Source of the DNA: an uncultured Clostridia bacterium
GTDB lineage: Bacteria > Bacillota > Clostridia > UBA1381
NCBI GenBank assembly: GCA_934487205.1
Contig: CAKSRS010000002.1
Coordinates: forward strand, 1 to 64,000
Length of the DNA stretch: 64,000 bases
Reading direction: 5' to 3'
Shown: positions 53,969-62,224 of the stretch, in pieces
How the letters are laid out: the number at the start of each line of letters is the position of its first letter
Position numbering within the stretch: position 1 is the first letter of the stretch
The notes under the pieces: generated by a model
What the model saw: the letters and a program-made list of their open reading frames with translations, nothing else
Told to the model about the DNA's origin: nothing
Database searches by the model: none
Translations under genes and position numbers: made by a program

Positions 53969-54946
53969 TCACTTTATCTCTTTTAACAGTTCGTCATTTT
54001 TCGTGACAACAAAATTGTATTCCTTTTCCCATTCCGCCAATTTATTATCGACCATTTCATCTACGATTTTATCTTCCAGCTTATCGCGAACATCGTCCAT
54101 CTCAAGCTGAAGGCGCTTTATGATATGATATCCGAAATCCGATTTACAGAACGTCACCTCGCCCGGCATGACTGCGTCAACAGCCTGTTCAAACTCCGCC
54201 ACCATCTCGCCCGAGCCGAAAACATATCCGTCCGGATTTTGTGCAAGTCCCGGGTCTTGTGAAAATTCCTTCATAAGCGCATCAAAATCCTCACCCTTTT
54301 TAATGCGCTCATAAACATCATTCGCCTGTTGCTCCGCCTTTTTTTGTTCTTCCTCCGAAAGCGGCTGACGCGTCGCCGAATCTACCGTTAAAAACAGTAT
54401 ATGCTTGGCTTTTCGGTATTCACCCTGCACCCCCGACGACTCAAACCGCGCCTTAAGCGCATCGTCCGTTATCGGCGTTTTCGCTTTAACCATATCGCCG
54501 ATTTTGCTGTAATAGACAGTGGATTCGCACATCATATCAATAAACGAATCGGTAATATTGTTATCCGACAGGAATTTTTTATATGAGTCCTTGCCGCCGT
54601 TATTGGCAATTATCTGCTCCTTCATACCATTGATTTTTGCTTTATCATCATCGGTCAGCCTGACGCCGGCAAGTTTCGCCAAATCGCGGTATTCCACATT
54701 TTTTGTCGCTATATCAAGCGCGCGCTGCTTGGCAACGTCAATCGCCTTTTTGCTCTCTATCTCTTTTGTTTCCCAATCCTCATCGGTTTGAATTTCCGTG
54801 CCCTTCATCTGACTTTTTATCGACGAAAGATAAAATTCAAATTCACCGCGCGTTATTTTCGTTTTACCCGCCGTTGCAACTGCGCTGCCGCCCGCACAGG
54901 ACGCCAGCATCAGCACCGACAGCGCCAATACAATAAATTTTTTCAT
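53969..54946 (-). CDS. PrsA-like peptidyl-prolyl isomerase lipoprotein
   Basis: About 325 residues. The signal peptide ends in the lipobox LMLASC, so it is anchored outside the membrane. The N-terminal SurA/PrsA helical domain (about 25-170) precedes a parvulin (PpiC) rotamase domain (about 180-285: YRKAKHILFLTV, FSQDPGLAQNPDGYVFGSGE, FGYHIIKRL). It helps secreted proteins fold, apt for a genome with many exported enzymes. A GAGGTG site sets the start at 54946. A -10 TATAAT is at 54969-54974, behind an inverted repeat CAAGCAA/TTGCTTG (54978-54997). Confidence 0.88.
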   Translation of the reverse strand: MKKFIVLALSVLMLASCAGGSAVATAGKTKITRGEFEFYLSSIKSQMKGTEIQTDEDWETKEIESKKAIDVAKQRALDIATKNVEYRDLAKLAGVRLTDDDKAKINGMKEQIIANNGGKDSYKKFLSDNNITDSFIDMMCESTVYYSKIGDMVKAKTPITDDALKARFESSGVQGEYRKAKHILFLTVDSATRQPLSEEEQKKAEQQANDVYERIKKGEDFDALMKEFSQDPGLAQNPDGYVFGSGEMVAEFEQAVDAVMPGEVTFCKSDFGYHIIKRLQLEMDDVRDKLEDKIVDEMVDNKLAEWEKEYNFVVTKNDELLKEIK

Positions 54947-55023
54947 ACCGTACACCTCGCTTAAGTATATTATACCACAAGCAAAAACGATTGCTTGCAA
55001 AGAAATGATACAATTTCACAGCT

Positions 55024-55073
55024 ACGCACAGCGTAGGCGGCAAAAACCGCAAAACATTGCATTACAATGTTTT
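55024..55073 (-). terminator. Hairpin cluster after mfd
   Basis: AAAACATTG/CAATGTTTT (55051-55059, 55065-55073) is followed on the minus strand by GCGGTTTTTG, and a further CTACGC/GCGTAG stem lies at about 55022-55036. They probably end mfd transcription. Confidence 0.55.
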
Positions 55074-55089
55074 CTGTGATTATTATACC

Positions 55090-58000
55090 TTATTTCTCTG
55101 CGGTATGCAATTCATTTAGCTGCTGTAATAAAAATTTAATATTGGCAATCATTTTTTTACCGTCGCGCACGCGGTATTTAACCGTTGGTTTTCCCTGCGC
55201 CGATATAACAATATCCTTTGAATAATTTTTTATAATAAACTGCACATATTCGGGCATGAAAAGCTTTTCGGAGAACACAAAATCAACCTCGCTGCCATTT
55301 TGCACCACATCGGTTATGCCGATATTATGCGCCATAGCCTTAATCTGCGCGATTTCCAAAAGATTTCCGACCGACGAGGGCATATCGCCGAAACGGTCAA
55401 TCAGCTCGTCGGTAATTTCCGACGCGTCGTCCTCATTTTCCACCGCAGCGATGCGCTTATAGGTGTCAATCCGCACGCCGTTACTGCGGATATACCGCTC
55501 CGGAATAAATGCGTCCACGCTTAAATCCACCGAAGTGGCAAGTTCCTCCGCCTCCACATCATGCCCCTGGATTTCGCGCACGCTGTCGGCAAGAATCTTG
55601 CAGTACATGTCATAACCCACCGAATCAATATGTCCGTGCTGTTCCGCGCCGAGAATATCCCCCGCGCCGCGGATTTCCAAATCACGCATGGCAATTTTAA
55701 ATCCCGACCCGAATTCGGTAAATTCGCGTATCGCCGACAGCCGTTTTTCCGCCGTTTCCGAAAGCACGCCGTCACGCTTATACGTCAGATACGCATATGC
55801 GCTGCGCGACGAACGCCCCACTCTGCCGCGCAGCTGATAAAGCTGTGCGAGTCCCATTTTGTCGGCATTTTCTATAATAATCGTGTTGGCGTTAGGGATA
55901 TCAAGCCCCGTTTCGATAATGGTTGTGCAGACAAGTATATCTGTTCTGCCGTTCACCATGTCGTACATGATATCCTCCAGTTCGTCCTCCTTCATTTTTC
56001 CGTGCCCAACGGCGACGTTTGCCTCCGGAATCATCGTCTTTATCCACTCCGCCACGCGGTATATCCTCGAAACTCGATTGTACAGATAAAAAATCTGTCC
56101 CCCGCGCGATAATTCCTTTTTCATCGCGTCGATAAGAATATTCGGGTCGTGTTCCAAAACATATGTCGATACCGGATAGCGGTTTTCGGGCGGTGTTTCC
56201 AAAAGACTCATATCGCGCACCGACACCATCGCCATGTGCAGTGTCCGCGGGATAGGCGTCGCGCTCATGGACAGTACATCGACGTTCTTTTTCAGTTCCT
56301 TCAGCCGCTCTTTATGCGCAACACCGAACCTCTGTTCTTCATCAATAATCAAAAGTCCCAAATCGCGGAACTCCACGTCCTTGCTCAAAAGCCGATGTGT
56401 TCCGATAATAACATCAATTTCGCCCGTTTTCAGTTTTTTTATGATTTTCTTTTGCTCCGCCGCCGTGCGGAACCGTGAAAGCATTTCCACCTTCACCGGG
56501 AAATTTTTCATGCGGTTTACAAAAGTTTCATGATGCTGCATGGCAAGAATGGTTGTCGGGCAAAGATATGCCACCTGCTTTGAATCCATAACCGCCTTGA
56601 ACGCGGCACGCAGCGCAACCTCCGTTTTGCCGTAGCCGACATCGCCGCACAGCAGTCTGTCCATCGGCCGCGCACTCTCCATATCGTGCTTTACTTCCTC
56701 AATAGAGCGCAGTTGGTCGTCCGTTTCGCGGTACGGGAAAGCGTCCTCAAAATCACGCTGCCACGGCGTATCGGCAGAATACTGATACCCCTTCGTATGC
56801 TCACGCTCGGCATAAAGCGCCGCAAGCTGTTTCGCCATATCCCGCGTCGACGCACGCACGCGCTGTTTCGCCTTGTTCCATTCTGTACCGCCCAGCTTGT
56901 TTAGCCGCAATTCTTTATCGGAATTTCCCGAATATTTATACAGCATATCCAGCTGGTCGACAGGAACATAAAGACTGTCGGTGCCGCGGTAGGCAATATG
57001 CAGATAATCCTTGGTGATTCCGCCCACCGTCATCTTCTTTATCCCTAAATATTTGCCTATTCCGTGCGCGCGGTGCACAACGTAATCGCCCGCATTTATA
57101 TCGGTGTACGCCTTTATCCGATTTGCATTTTCCGCCTTTCTGCGCGACTTTTTCTTCGCCGCGTCAAAAATTTCACGGTCGGAAATCAGCACAAATTTGA
57201 GCTCCGGATATTCAAATCCTTTGCCCGTTTCGCCGCGCATTATTACAATTTCGCCTTTGTCAAACTCGCCGACATCATGCATATATCGGCATTTTATGCC
57301 CTTGTCATTGAGCGTTCCCGCAAGATTTTCCCCGCGCGAACGATTGGACGCAAGCACTATCACCGTTGCGCCGTCTTTTTGACGTTCGGTCAGGTCGCTG
57401 TACAGATAATCGATTTTGCCGTGCAGCGACACCGTCGTTTTGGTGGAAAAGTTAAATATCGCCTTGTAGGTATAAGTTATCGCGGAATGTGTAAGCGAGT
57501 TCATCGACACAAGCGGCAAATTCTGCAATCGCGCGGAAATTTCCGCATACGCCGCCCACATGCCCGCGAAATCGCGCGCTATAAGATTTTTCGCCGCCAA
57601 ATCCTCTATTATTTCGCCCTGCTCCCACTCAAAACTTTTCGCACGCTCGGCAATGCGCTTGGGCTCCATCAAAAATATGAGCGAATTTTCATCATAGTAG
57701 TCAAGCAGCGTCGGAATTTTGTCAAAAATTATACCGATATATTTGCAGATTGACGTCGGAATAATCCCCGATTTTATACTCTCAATGTCATTTTCAATAT
57801 TTTCGATAACCGCGCTTTGGTCGGATTTTTTCCGCTTAAGTCTTTTTACCGCCGCCGAAAGTTTTTCGGCAAGCGCGCCCGTATCAACCCCGCACAGCTC
57901 ACTGCACGGAATCAGACGCACCGCCTCCAGCGTATCGACCGAGCGCTGCGTCATTACGTCAAATTCACGGATTGAGTCAATCTGAATATCAAAAAATTCA

Positions 58001-58551
58001 ATTCGCACGGGATTTTCCGCCTGCGGCGAAAAAACGTCCAAAATACCGCCGCGCATGGCAAATTGTCCGCGCCCGGAAACCTCGTCCTCGCGGCTGTACC
58101 CCATTTTTATAAGCTTTTCGCAAATTTCCGACGGCTCACATTCACCGTCCTGAACCAAATCAAGCGTGTATTTTTGCATGATTTCCGGCGGAAGGGTAAA
58201 CTGCAGCAAACTTTCAAGCGACGCAACCGTGATTTCGTCCGCCGCAAGCGCGGACAGCCGCCGAAATTCGCTGTGGCGGTCGCGCGCGTCTATGTCAAAA
58301 AACAGATACTCCTTCGACGGGAACACCTCCGTGCCCTCGGCAAACAGCCGCAAATCCGACACCAGCTGCGCCGCCTCCATGTCGCTGTATGTGATTACAA
58401 GCGTCTTTTTGCCGCGCGATGTTTCATATATAAAATGCGCCGCCGCAGAGTCTACAACACCGGCAACCGATATCGGCGTTTCGCCGTTTTTAAGAGCAGC
58501 ACAAAAGCCGGAATATTCCGTATATCCCGACAATAAATTCTCAAAATTCAT
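55090..58551 (-). CDS. mfd: Transcription-repair coupling factor Mfd
   Basis: About 1153 residues, the normal size for Mfd. The order is a UvrB-like N-terminus (about 1-330), a CarD-type RNA-polymerase-interacting domain (about 470-570; GDYVVHRAHGIGKYLGIKKM) and an SF2 translocase. The translocase has CGDVGYGKTEVALRAAF (Walker A), DEEQRFGV (DEEx box), SATPIPRTLHMA and QLRGRVGRS. The C-terminal TRCF domain is about 1000-1130. Mfd removes stalled RNA polymerase and recruits UvrA. The start at 58551 has a GGAGAAG site. Confidence 0.97.
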   Translation of the reverse strand: MNFENLLSGYTEYSGFCAALKNGETPISVAGVVDSAAAHFIYETSRGKKTLVITYSDMEAAQLVSDLRLFAEGTEVFPSKEYLFFDIDARDRHSEFRRLSALAADEITVASLESLLQFTLPPEIMQKYTLDLVQDGECEPSEICEKLIKMGYSREDEVSGRGQFAMRGGILDVFSPQAENPVRIEFFDIQIDSIREFDVMTQRSVDTLEAVRLIPCSELCGVDTGALAEKLSAAVKRLKRKKSDQSAVIENIENDIESIKSGIIPTSICKYIGIIFDKIPTLLDYYDENSLIFLMEPKRIAERAKSFEWEQGEIIEDLAAKNLIARDFAGMWAAYAEISARLQNLPLVSMNSLTHSAITYTYKAIFNFSTKTTVSLHGKIDYLYSDLTERQKDGATVIVLASNRSRGENLAGTLNDKGIKCRYMHDVGEFDKGEIVIMRGETGKGFEYPELKFVLISDREIFDAAKKKSRRKAENANRIKAYTDINAGDYVVHRAHGIGKYLGIKKMTVGGITKDYLHIAYRGTDSLYVPVDQLDMLYKYSGNSDKELRLNKLGGTEWNKAKQRVRASTRDMAKQLAALYAEREHTKGYQYSADTPWQRDFEDAFPYRETDDQLRSIEEVKHDMESARPMDRLLCGDVGYGKTEVALRAAFKAVMDSKQVAYLCPTTILAMQHHETFVNRMKNFPVKVEMLSRFRTAAEQKKIIKKLKTGEIDVIIGTHRLLSKDVEFRDLGLLIIDEEQRFGVAHKERLKELKKNVDVLSMSATPIPRTLHMAMVSVRDMSLLETPPENRYPVSTYVLEHDPNILIDAMKKELSRGGQIFYLYNRVSRIYRVAEWIKTMIPEANVAVGHGKMKEDELEDIMYDMVNGRTDILVCTTIIETGLDIPNANTIIIENADKMGLAQLYQLRGRVGRSSRSAYAYLTYKRDGVLSETAEKRLSAIREFTEFGSGFKIAMRDLEIRGAGDILGAEQHGHIDSVGYDMYCKILADSVREIQGHDVEAEELATSVDLSVDAFIPERYIRSNGVRIDTYKRIAAVENEDDASEITDELIDRFGDMPSSVGNLLEIAQIKAMAHNIGITDVVQNGSEVDFVFSEKLFMPEYVQFIIKNYSKDIVISAQGKPTVKYRVRDGKKMIANIKFLLQQLNELHTAEK

Positions 58552-58639
58552 AATTCTTCTCCGTTCTGCCGATAATTTAACCTTACACAGCTGCGACATT
58601 TTTATGAACATTTCCGACAAACACCGTCTGCACCGGGAA

Positions 58640-58734
58640 TAGACGGCACATTGCGCTTTTTGGTGCGGCGACGGCGTATATTCATACTCCGAGCCGTGAA
58701 TACGCGTGAAATGCGACGCATATCTTCCGCATTT
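58640..58734. repeat. Intergenic repeat, degenerate copy
   Basis: The stretch GCGGCGACGGCGTATATTCA to ATGCGACGCATAT resembles the two tandem units at 59416-59636. It lies on the other side of pth. Confidence 0.6.
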
Positions 58735-59298
58735 TCAGTTGTTGTACTTGTTCATCGCACTATCTGTTCCGTGAGATATAATTTCTTCCACGGCTTTTGC
58801 GGCGCGGATAATCGACTCCTCCAAAACAGGAATTTCCTCCTTGCCAAAACGCGCAAGCACAAAATCCGCCAAATCCATTTTTTCGCGCAGAGGTGAGTCA
58901 ACACCTACGCGTATGCGCGGGAAATTGTCGGAATTAAGCTGATATATTATGGATTTTAACCCGTTGTGTCCGCCGGCGGAACCTTTGGCGCGTATGCGCA
59001 GTCTGCCCGCGGCAAGGTTTATGTCATCATTAATTACGATGATGTTTTCAACGGGAATTTTGTAAAACGCGGCAAATTCGCGTATACTCTCGCCAGATAA
59101 ATTCATGAAGGTTGTCGGCTTTAGTAAAATTGCCTTTTCGCCGCCGATTACCGCGTCGGCATATAATCCCTTGAATTTCAGCTTTTTCACCTTTACATTA
59201 TATTTATCCGCCATGTAATCTATGACCTCAAAGCCAATGTTATGGCGCGTCATTTCATATTGTCGTCCCGGATTGCCGAGACCTGCTATTAAATACAT
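58735..59298 (-). CDS. pth: Peptidyl-tRNA hydrolase
   Basis: 187 residues with all Pth motifs: GLGNPGRQYEMTRHNIGFEV with the catalytic His20, LLKPTTFMNLSGES, NDDINLAAGRLRIRAKGSAG and GHNGLKSI. It frees tRNA from drop-off peptidyl-tRNA. A GGAGAG site lies before the ATG. It is flanked on both sides by the intergenic repeats. Confidence 0.97.
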   Translation of the reverse strand: MYLIAGLGNPGRQYEMTRHNIGFEVIDYMADKYNVKVKKLKFKGLYADAVIGGEKAILLKPTTFMNLSGESIREFAAFYKIPVENIIVINDDINLAAGRLRIRAKGSAGGHNGLKSIIYQLNSDNFPRIRVGVDSPLREKMDLADFVLARFGKEEIPVLEESIIRAAKAVEEIISHGTDSAMNKYNN

Positions 59299-59415
59299 TT
59301 TTCTCTCCGTTCCGCCGCGAAATCCGCGGTATAGTGATGTTTGCCGACCCGTAACGGCTCATGCCGGCACTCTAATTCGTGCGTATGCGTATAATACGCA
59401 CGCACATTACGTCCA

Positions 59416-59636
59416 TTTTATTAGGGCACAACAAGAATCCAAGCAGTTTGCGCTTATGAGCGGCGACGGCGTACGTTGGTACTCCAAGTCATGAATATCC
59501 GTGAAACACACCGCATATTGCGCCGCTTTTATTAGGACACGCAAGATGCAAGCAGTTTGCGCTTATGAGCGGCGACGGCGTACGTTGGTACTCCAAGTCG
59601 TGAATATGCGTAAAATGCGCCGCATATTGCGCGTCC
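59416..59636. repeat. Two tandem intergenic repeats of about 110 bp
   Basis: Units 59416-59526 and 59527-59636 share AAGCAGTTTGCGCTTATGAG, CGGCGACGGCGTACGTTGGT and ACTCCAAGTC and end in a hairpin (AATATGCG...CGCATATT in the second unit). The interval 59299-59635 has no gene. A weaker relative fills 59330-59400. Confidence 0.8.
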
Positions 59637-60340
59637 TAATCGCGCTTGTCACGCCAGGCTGTCTTGTTCACCTGCCGTGCACGCGCGATTGCAAGCGATT
59701 TGTCGGGAACTTCATCGGTTATGGTTGAACCCGCCGCCGTGTATGCCCCGTCCCCTACCGTTACCGGCGCAACAAGATTTGTATTGCAGCCGATAAAGCA
59801 ATCGTCGCCGATTTTACATCTATGCTTATTTTTTCCGTCATAATTAACCGTAACCGTACCGCAGCCGAAATTTACATTTTTGCCGACATCGCTGTCGCCG
59901 ACATACGTCAGATGCGCAATTTTTGTGCCTTCGTCAATAACGGCATTTTTAACCTCAACAAAATCGCCGACTTTGACATCGTCCGCAATTTTGCTGCCCG
60001 GGCGGATATACGAGAACGGCCCCGCAAGCACATTCTTACCCAATACCGCGTCCACCGACACGACTGACAACAGCTCCGAGCCGTCGCCGACTTTTGTGTC
60101 CACAAGCTTACAGCCCATGCCTATTACGCAATTCTCGCCGATTTCGGTATCACCTTGCAGCATAACATTCTGCTCCACAACAGTACCCTTGCCGATTTTT
60201 ACATTTTCTTCCACATAACAGCTCGCCGCATTGATAAACAGCACTCCGCTTTTTTCAAGCTTTTCAATCGTCTGCGCATTTTTTGCGAGATTTTCCTTCG
60301 CACGCGCATAAGTCATTTCGGTAATCGTTCTCTTTGCCAT
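59636..60340 (-). CDS. Stand-alone GlmU-type acetyltransferase (left-handed beta-helix)
   Basis: About 234 residues that match only the C-terminal domain of GlmU. After a helical N-terminus come hexapeptide repeats and the signature GPFSYIRPGSKIADDVKVGD, HLTYVGDSDVGKNVNFGCGT, TVNYDGKNKH. The His in AHLTYVGD is the catalytic base of GlmU acetyltransferase. The N-terminal uridylyltransferase domain (about 230 residues) is absent. It should acetylate glucosamine-1-phosphate. The UDP-GlcNAc step must be done by another protein. A GGAAAGGA site sets the start at 60340, next to the end of ribF. Confidence 0.8.
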   Translation of the reverse strand: MAKRTITEMTYARAKENLAKNAQTIEKLEKSGVLFINAASCYVEENVKIGKGTVVEQNVMLQGDTEIGENCVIGMGCKLVDTKVGDGSELLSVVSVDAVLGKNVLAGPFSYIRPGSKIADDVKVGDFVEVKNAVIDEGTKIAHLTYVGDSDVGKNVNFGCGTVTVNYDGKNKHRCKIGDDCFIGCNTNLVAPVTVGDGAYTAAGSTITDEVPDKSLAIARARQVNKTAWRDKRD

Positions 60341-60344
60341 AATA

Positions 60345-61322
60345 TCATTCCTTTCCGTGCCGCACGGCACACACATCATTTTCTATCTGTTTTTTTAAAT
60401 CTTCCGTATTTTCAAACTTTATTTCACCGCGGATTTTTTCCGTAATCTCCGCCGTCAGCACCTTTCCGTACAAGTCGCCGTCAAAATCCAAAACATGCAC
60501 TTCAAACGTACGCTTTTCCGCACCGAACGTCGGATTTTTTCCTATATTTATAACCGCGCGGCGATTTCCGACCTTTCCGCCGTAAACGCCGTCGGGCGGA
60601 AGGATTTTATTCTCCGCAATATCAAAATTTGCCGTCGGGAATCCCAATTTCCGACCGTTTTGCTTTCCGCGCACAATCTTTCCGCGCACACGGTAAGGTC
60701 TGCCCGCAAGCTGCGCCGCGTCCGCAAGCGCGCCCGCTTTCACCAATCCTCGGATTTTTGTACTCTTTACCGGTTCGCCGCCGGCGGTCACGGCGTCCGC
60801 GACAATTACCCGCGCTTTACCCGCGAGCAATTCTTTAAGCTGTGCCGCATCGCCCCACGCCTTATACCCAAACCGATAATCATAGCCGACAACAACCGCG
60901 TCCGGTTTCATTACTTCCGACAAAAGCCCCGCAAATTCCCGCGGCGATTTTGCCGCAAAACTTTCGGAAAATTCCGCGATTACAACATAATCCGCGCCGT
61001 ATTCTTCCGCAATTTCCAGCTTTTCGGCAAGCGTCGTAAGCACGCCGTCGCGGGAATTATGCCCGCCGAGCAACAACACGCCCCATCTTCCGCAAGATTT
61101 TGCAAGCTCAAAAAGCCGCGCGTGCCCGAGGTGCACGCCGTCAAAATCGCCCAGGCATATCGCCGCGGCATGCAAATCCGCGCCGTTTTCGCCGATTATG
61201 CCGATACTTTGCGCACAGCCGCCGACCCAATCGCGCAGCAAAACGCCGCCTTCCGTGACATCCTTCGAATCGCCTATGCGGATAACGCTGTTATTTTGTT
61301 CACAATATCCGTAAATATCCAT
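60345..61322 (-). CDS. ribF: Bifunctional riboflavin kinase/FAD synthetase
   Basis: 325 residues. The N-terminal FAD-synthetase domain has ICLGDFDGVHLGHARLFELA and GYDYRFGYKAWGD. The C-terminal flavokinase domain has RPYRVRGKIVRGKQNGRKLG followed by FPTANF. It converts riboflavin to FMN and FAD. It sits after truB as in many Firmicutes. Confidence 0.94.
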   Translation of the reverse strand: MDIYGYCEQNNSVIRIGDSKDVTEGGVLLRDWVGGCAQSIGIIGENGADLHAAAICLGDFDGVHLGHARLFELAKSCGRWGVLLLGGHNSRDGVLTTLAEKLEIAEEYGADYVVIAEFSESFAAKSPREFAGLLSEVMKPDAVVVGYDYRFGYKAWGDAAQLKELLAGKARVIVADAVTAGGEPVKSTKIRGLVKAGALADAAQLAGRPYRVRGKIVRGKQNGRKLGFPTANFDIAENKILPPDGVYGGKVGNRRAVINIGKNPTFGAEKRTFEVHVLDFDGDLYGKVLTAEITEKIRGEIKFENTEDLKKQIENDVCAVRHGKE

Positions 61323-61342
61323 TTAAGCCACCACTCAACCGA

Positions 61343-62224
61343 TTACACCGACCAAAACGCCTTCTCAAGCACAAGCGCGCCGCCGGTAAATTTCGACAGA
61401 CACAAAAACTCGCCGTTTTCGGCATAAACACGATAAATTCCGCCCTCATTAAGTCCGCTGCAGCGGATTTTTACGCCGTTTTTCGCTTTTTCCGACAAAA
61501 ATCCGTTCAGCGTAACTGCCTTATATTCACTAAACAATTTATCCACGGGAATTACCGCGCTTTCAAGCGTTCCTTCTTCCTTCATTTCCGCAAGCCGCTC
61601 CGGCGTGTACGCCGTATCAAGCGCAAATCCCCCACTTTTCGTGCGCACAAGCGAATTCATATACGCACCGCAGCCAAGCTTTATGCCGATATCCTCGCAC
61701 AGCGTGCGGATATACGTCCCCTTCGAACAGGACACATCTATCGTCGCGGTGTAATTTTCCGTATCAATTTCAATTATATCTATACCGTAAATCGTAACAT
61801 GCCGCTTTTCGCGCTCAACGGTAACGCCGCGGCGCGCAAGTTCATACAGCTTTTTTCCGCCCTGTTTTATGGCAGAAAACATAGGCGGAATCTGGTCAAT
61901 TTCGCCTATAAAACTATTTATTGCATTTCTGATTTCCTCCGCCGACACCGCCACCGGCTGTTCGGTGAGAATTTCGCCCGACGCGTCCAGCGTATCCGTC
62001 GTCATGCCAAAAACAAGCTGCGCACGGTACGCCTTATCAGACGCTGTCAGCATATCCGCCGCCTTCGTCGCCCTGCCGATACATATCGGCAGAACGCCCG
62101 TTGCGTCAGGGTCAAGCGTTCCCGTATGCCCGACCTTTTTTATCCCGAAAAGCCGCCGCACAAAATACACCATATCATGCGATGTTTTGCCGGGCGGCTT
62201 ATCTATCACTATCAGTCCGTCCAT
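61343..62224 (-). CDS. truB: tRNA pseudouridine-55 synthase
   Basis: 293 residues with the TruB motifs DKPPGKTSHDMV, the catalytic Asp in GHTGTLDPDATGVLP, and CSKGTYIRTLCEDIG. It makes pseudouridine 55 in the T-loop of tRNA. The ATG lies directly before the alaS stop with no gap. Confidence 0.96.
   Translation of the reverse strand: MDGLIVIDKPPGKTSHDMVYFVRRLFGIKKVGHTGTLDPDATGVLPICIGRATKAADMLTASDKAYRAQLVFGMTTDTLDASGEILTEQPVAVSAEEIRNAINSFIGEIDQIPPMFSAIKQGGKKLYELARRGVTVEREKRHVTIYGIDIIEIDTENYTATIDVSCSKGTYIRTLCEDIGIKLGCGAYMNSLVRTKSGGFALDTAYTPERLAEMKEEGTLESAVIPVDKLFSEYKAVTLNGFLSEKAKNGVKIRCSGLNEGGIYRVYAENGEFLCLSKFTGGALVLEKAFWSV

Noticed and set aside
57064..57753. Plus-strand ORF of 229 codons opposite mfd
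   Set aside because: Antisense shadow of a highly conserved gene; basic composition and no start signal.
60495..61427. Plus-strand ORF of 310 codons opposite ribF
   Set aside because: Antisense frame in GC-rich DNA; ribF motifs on the other strand are decisive.
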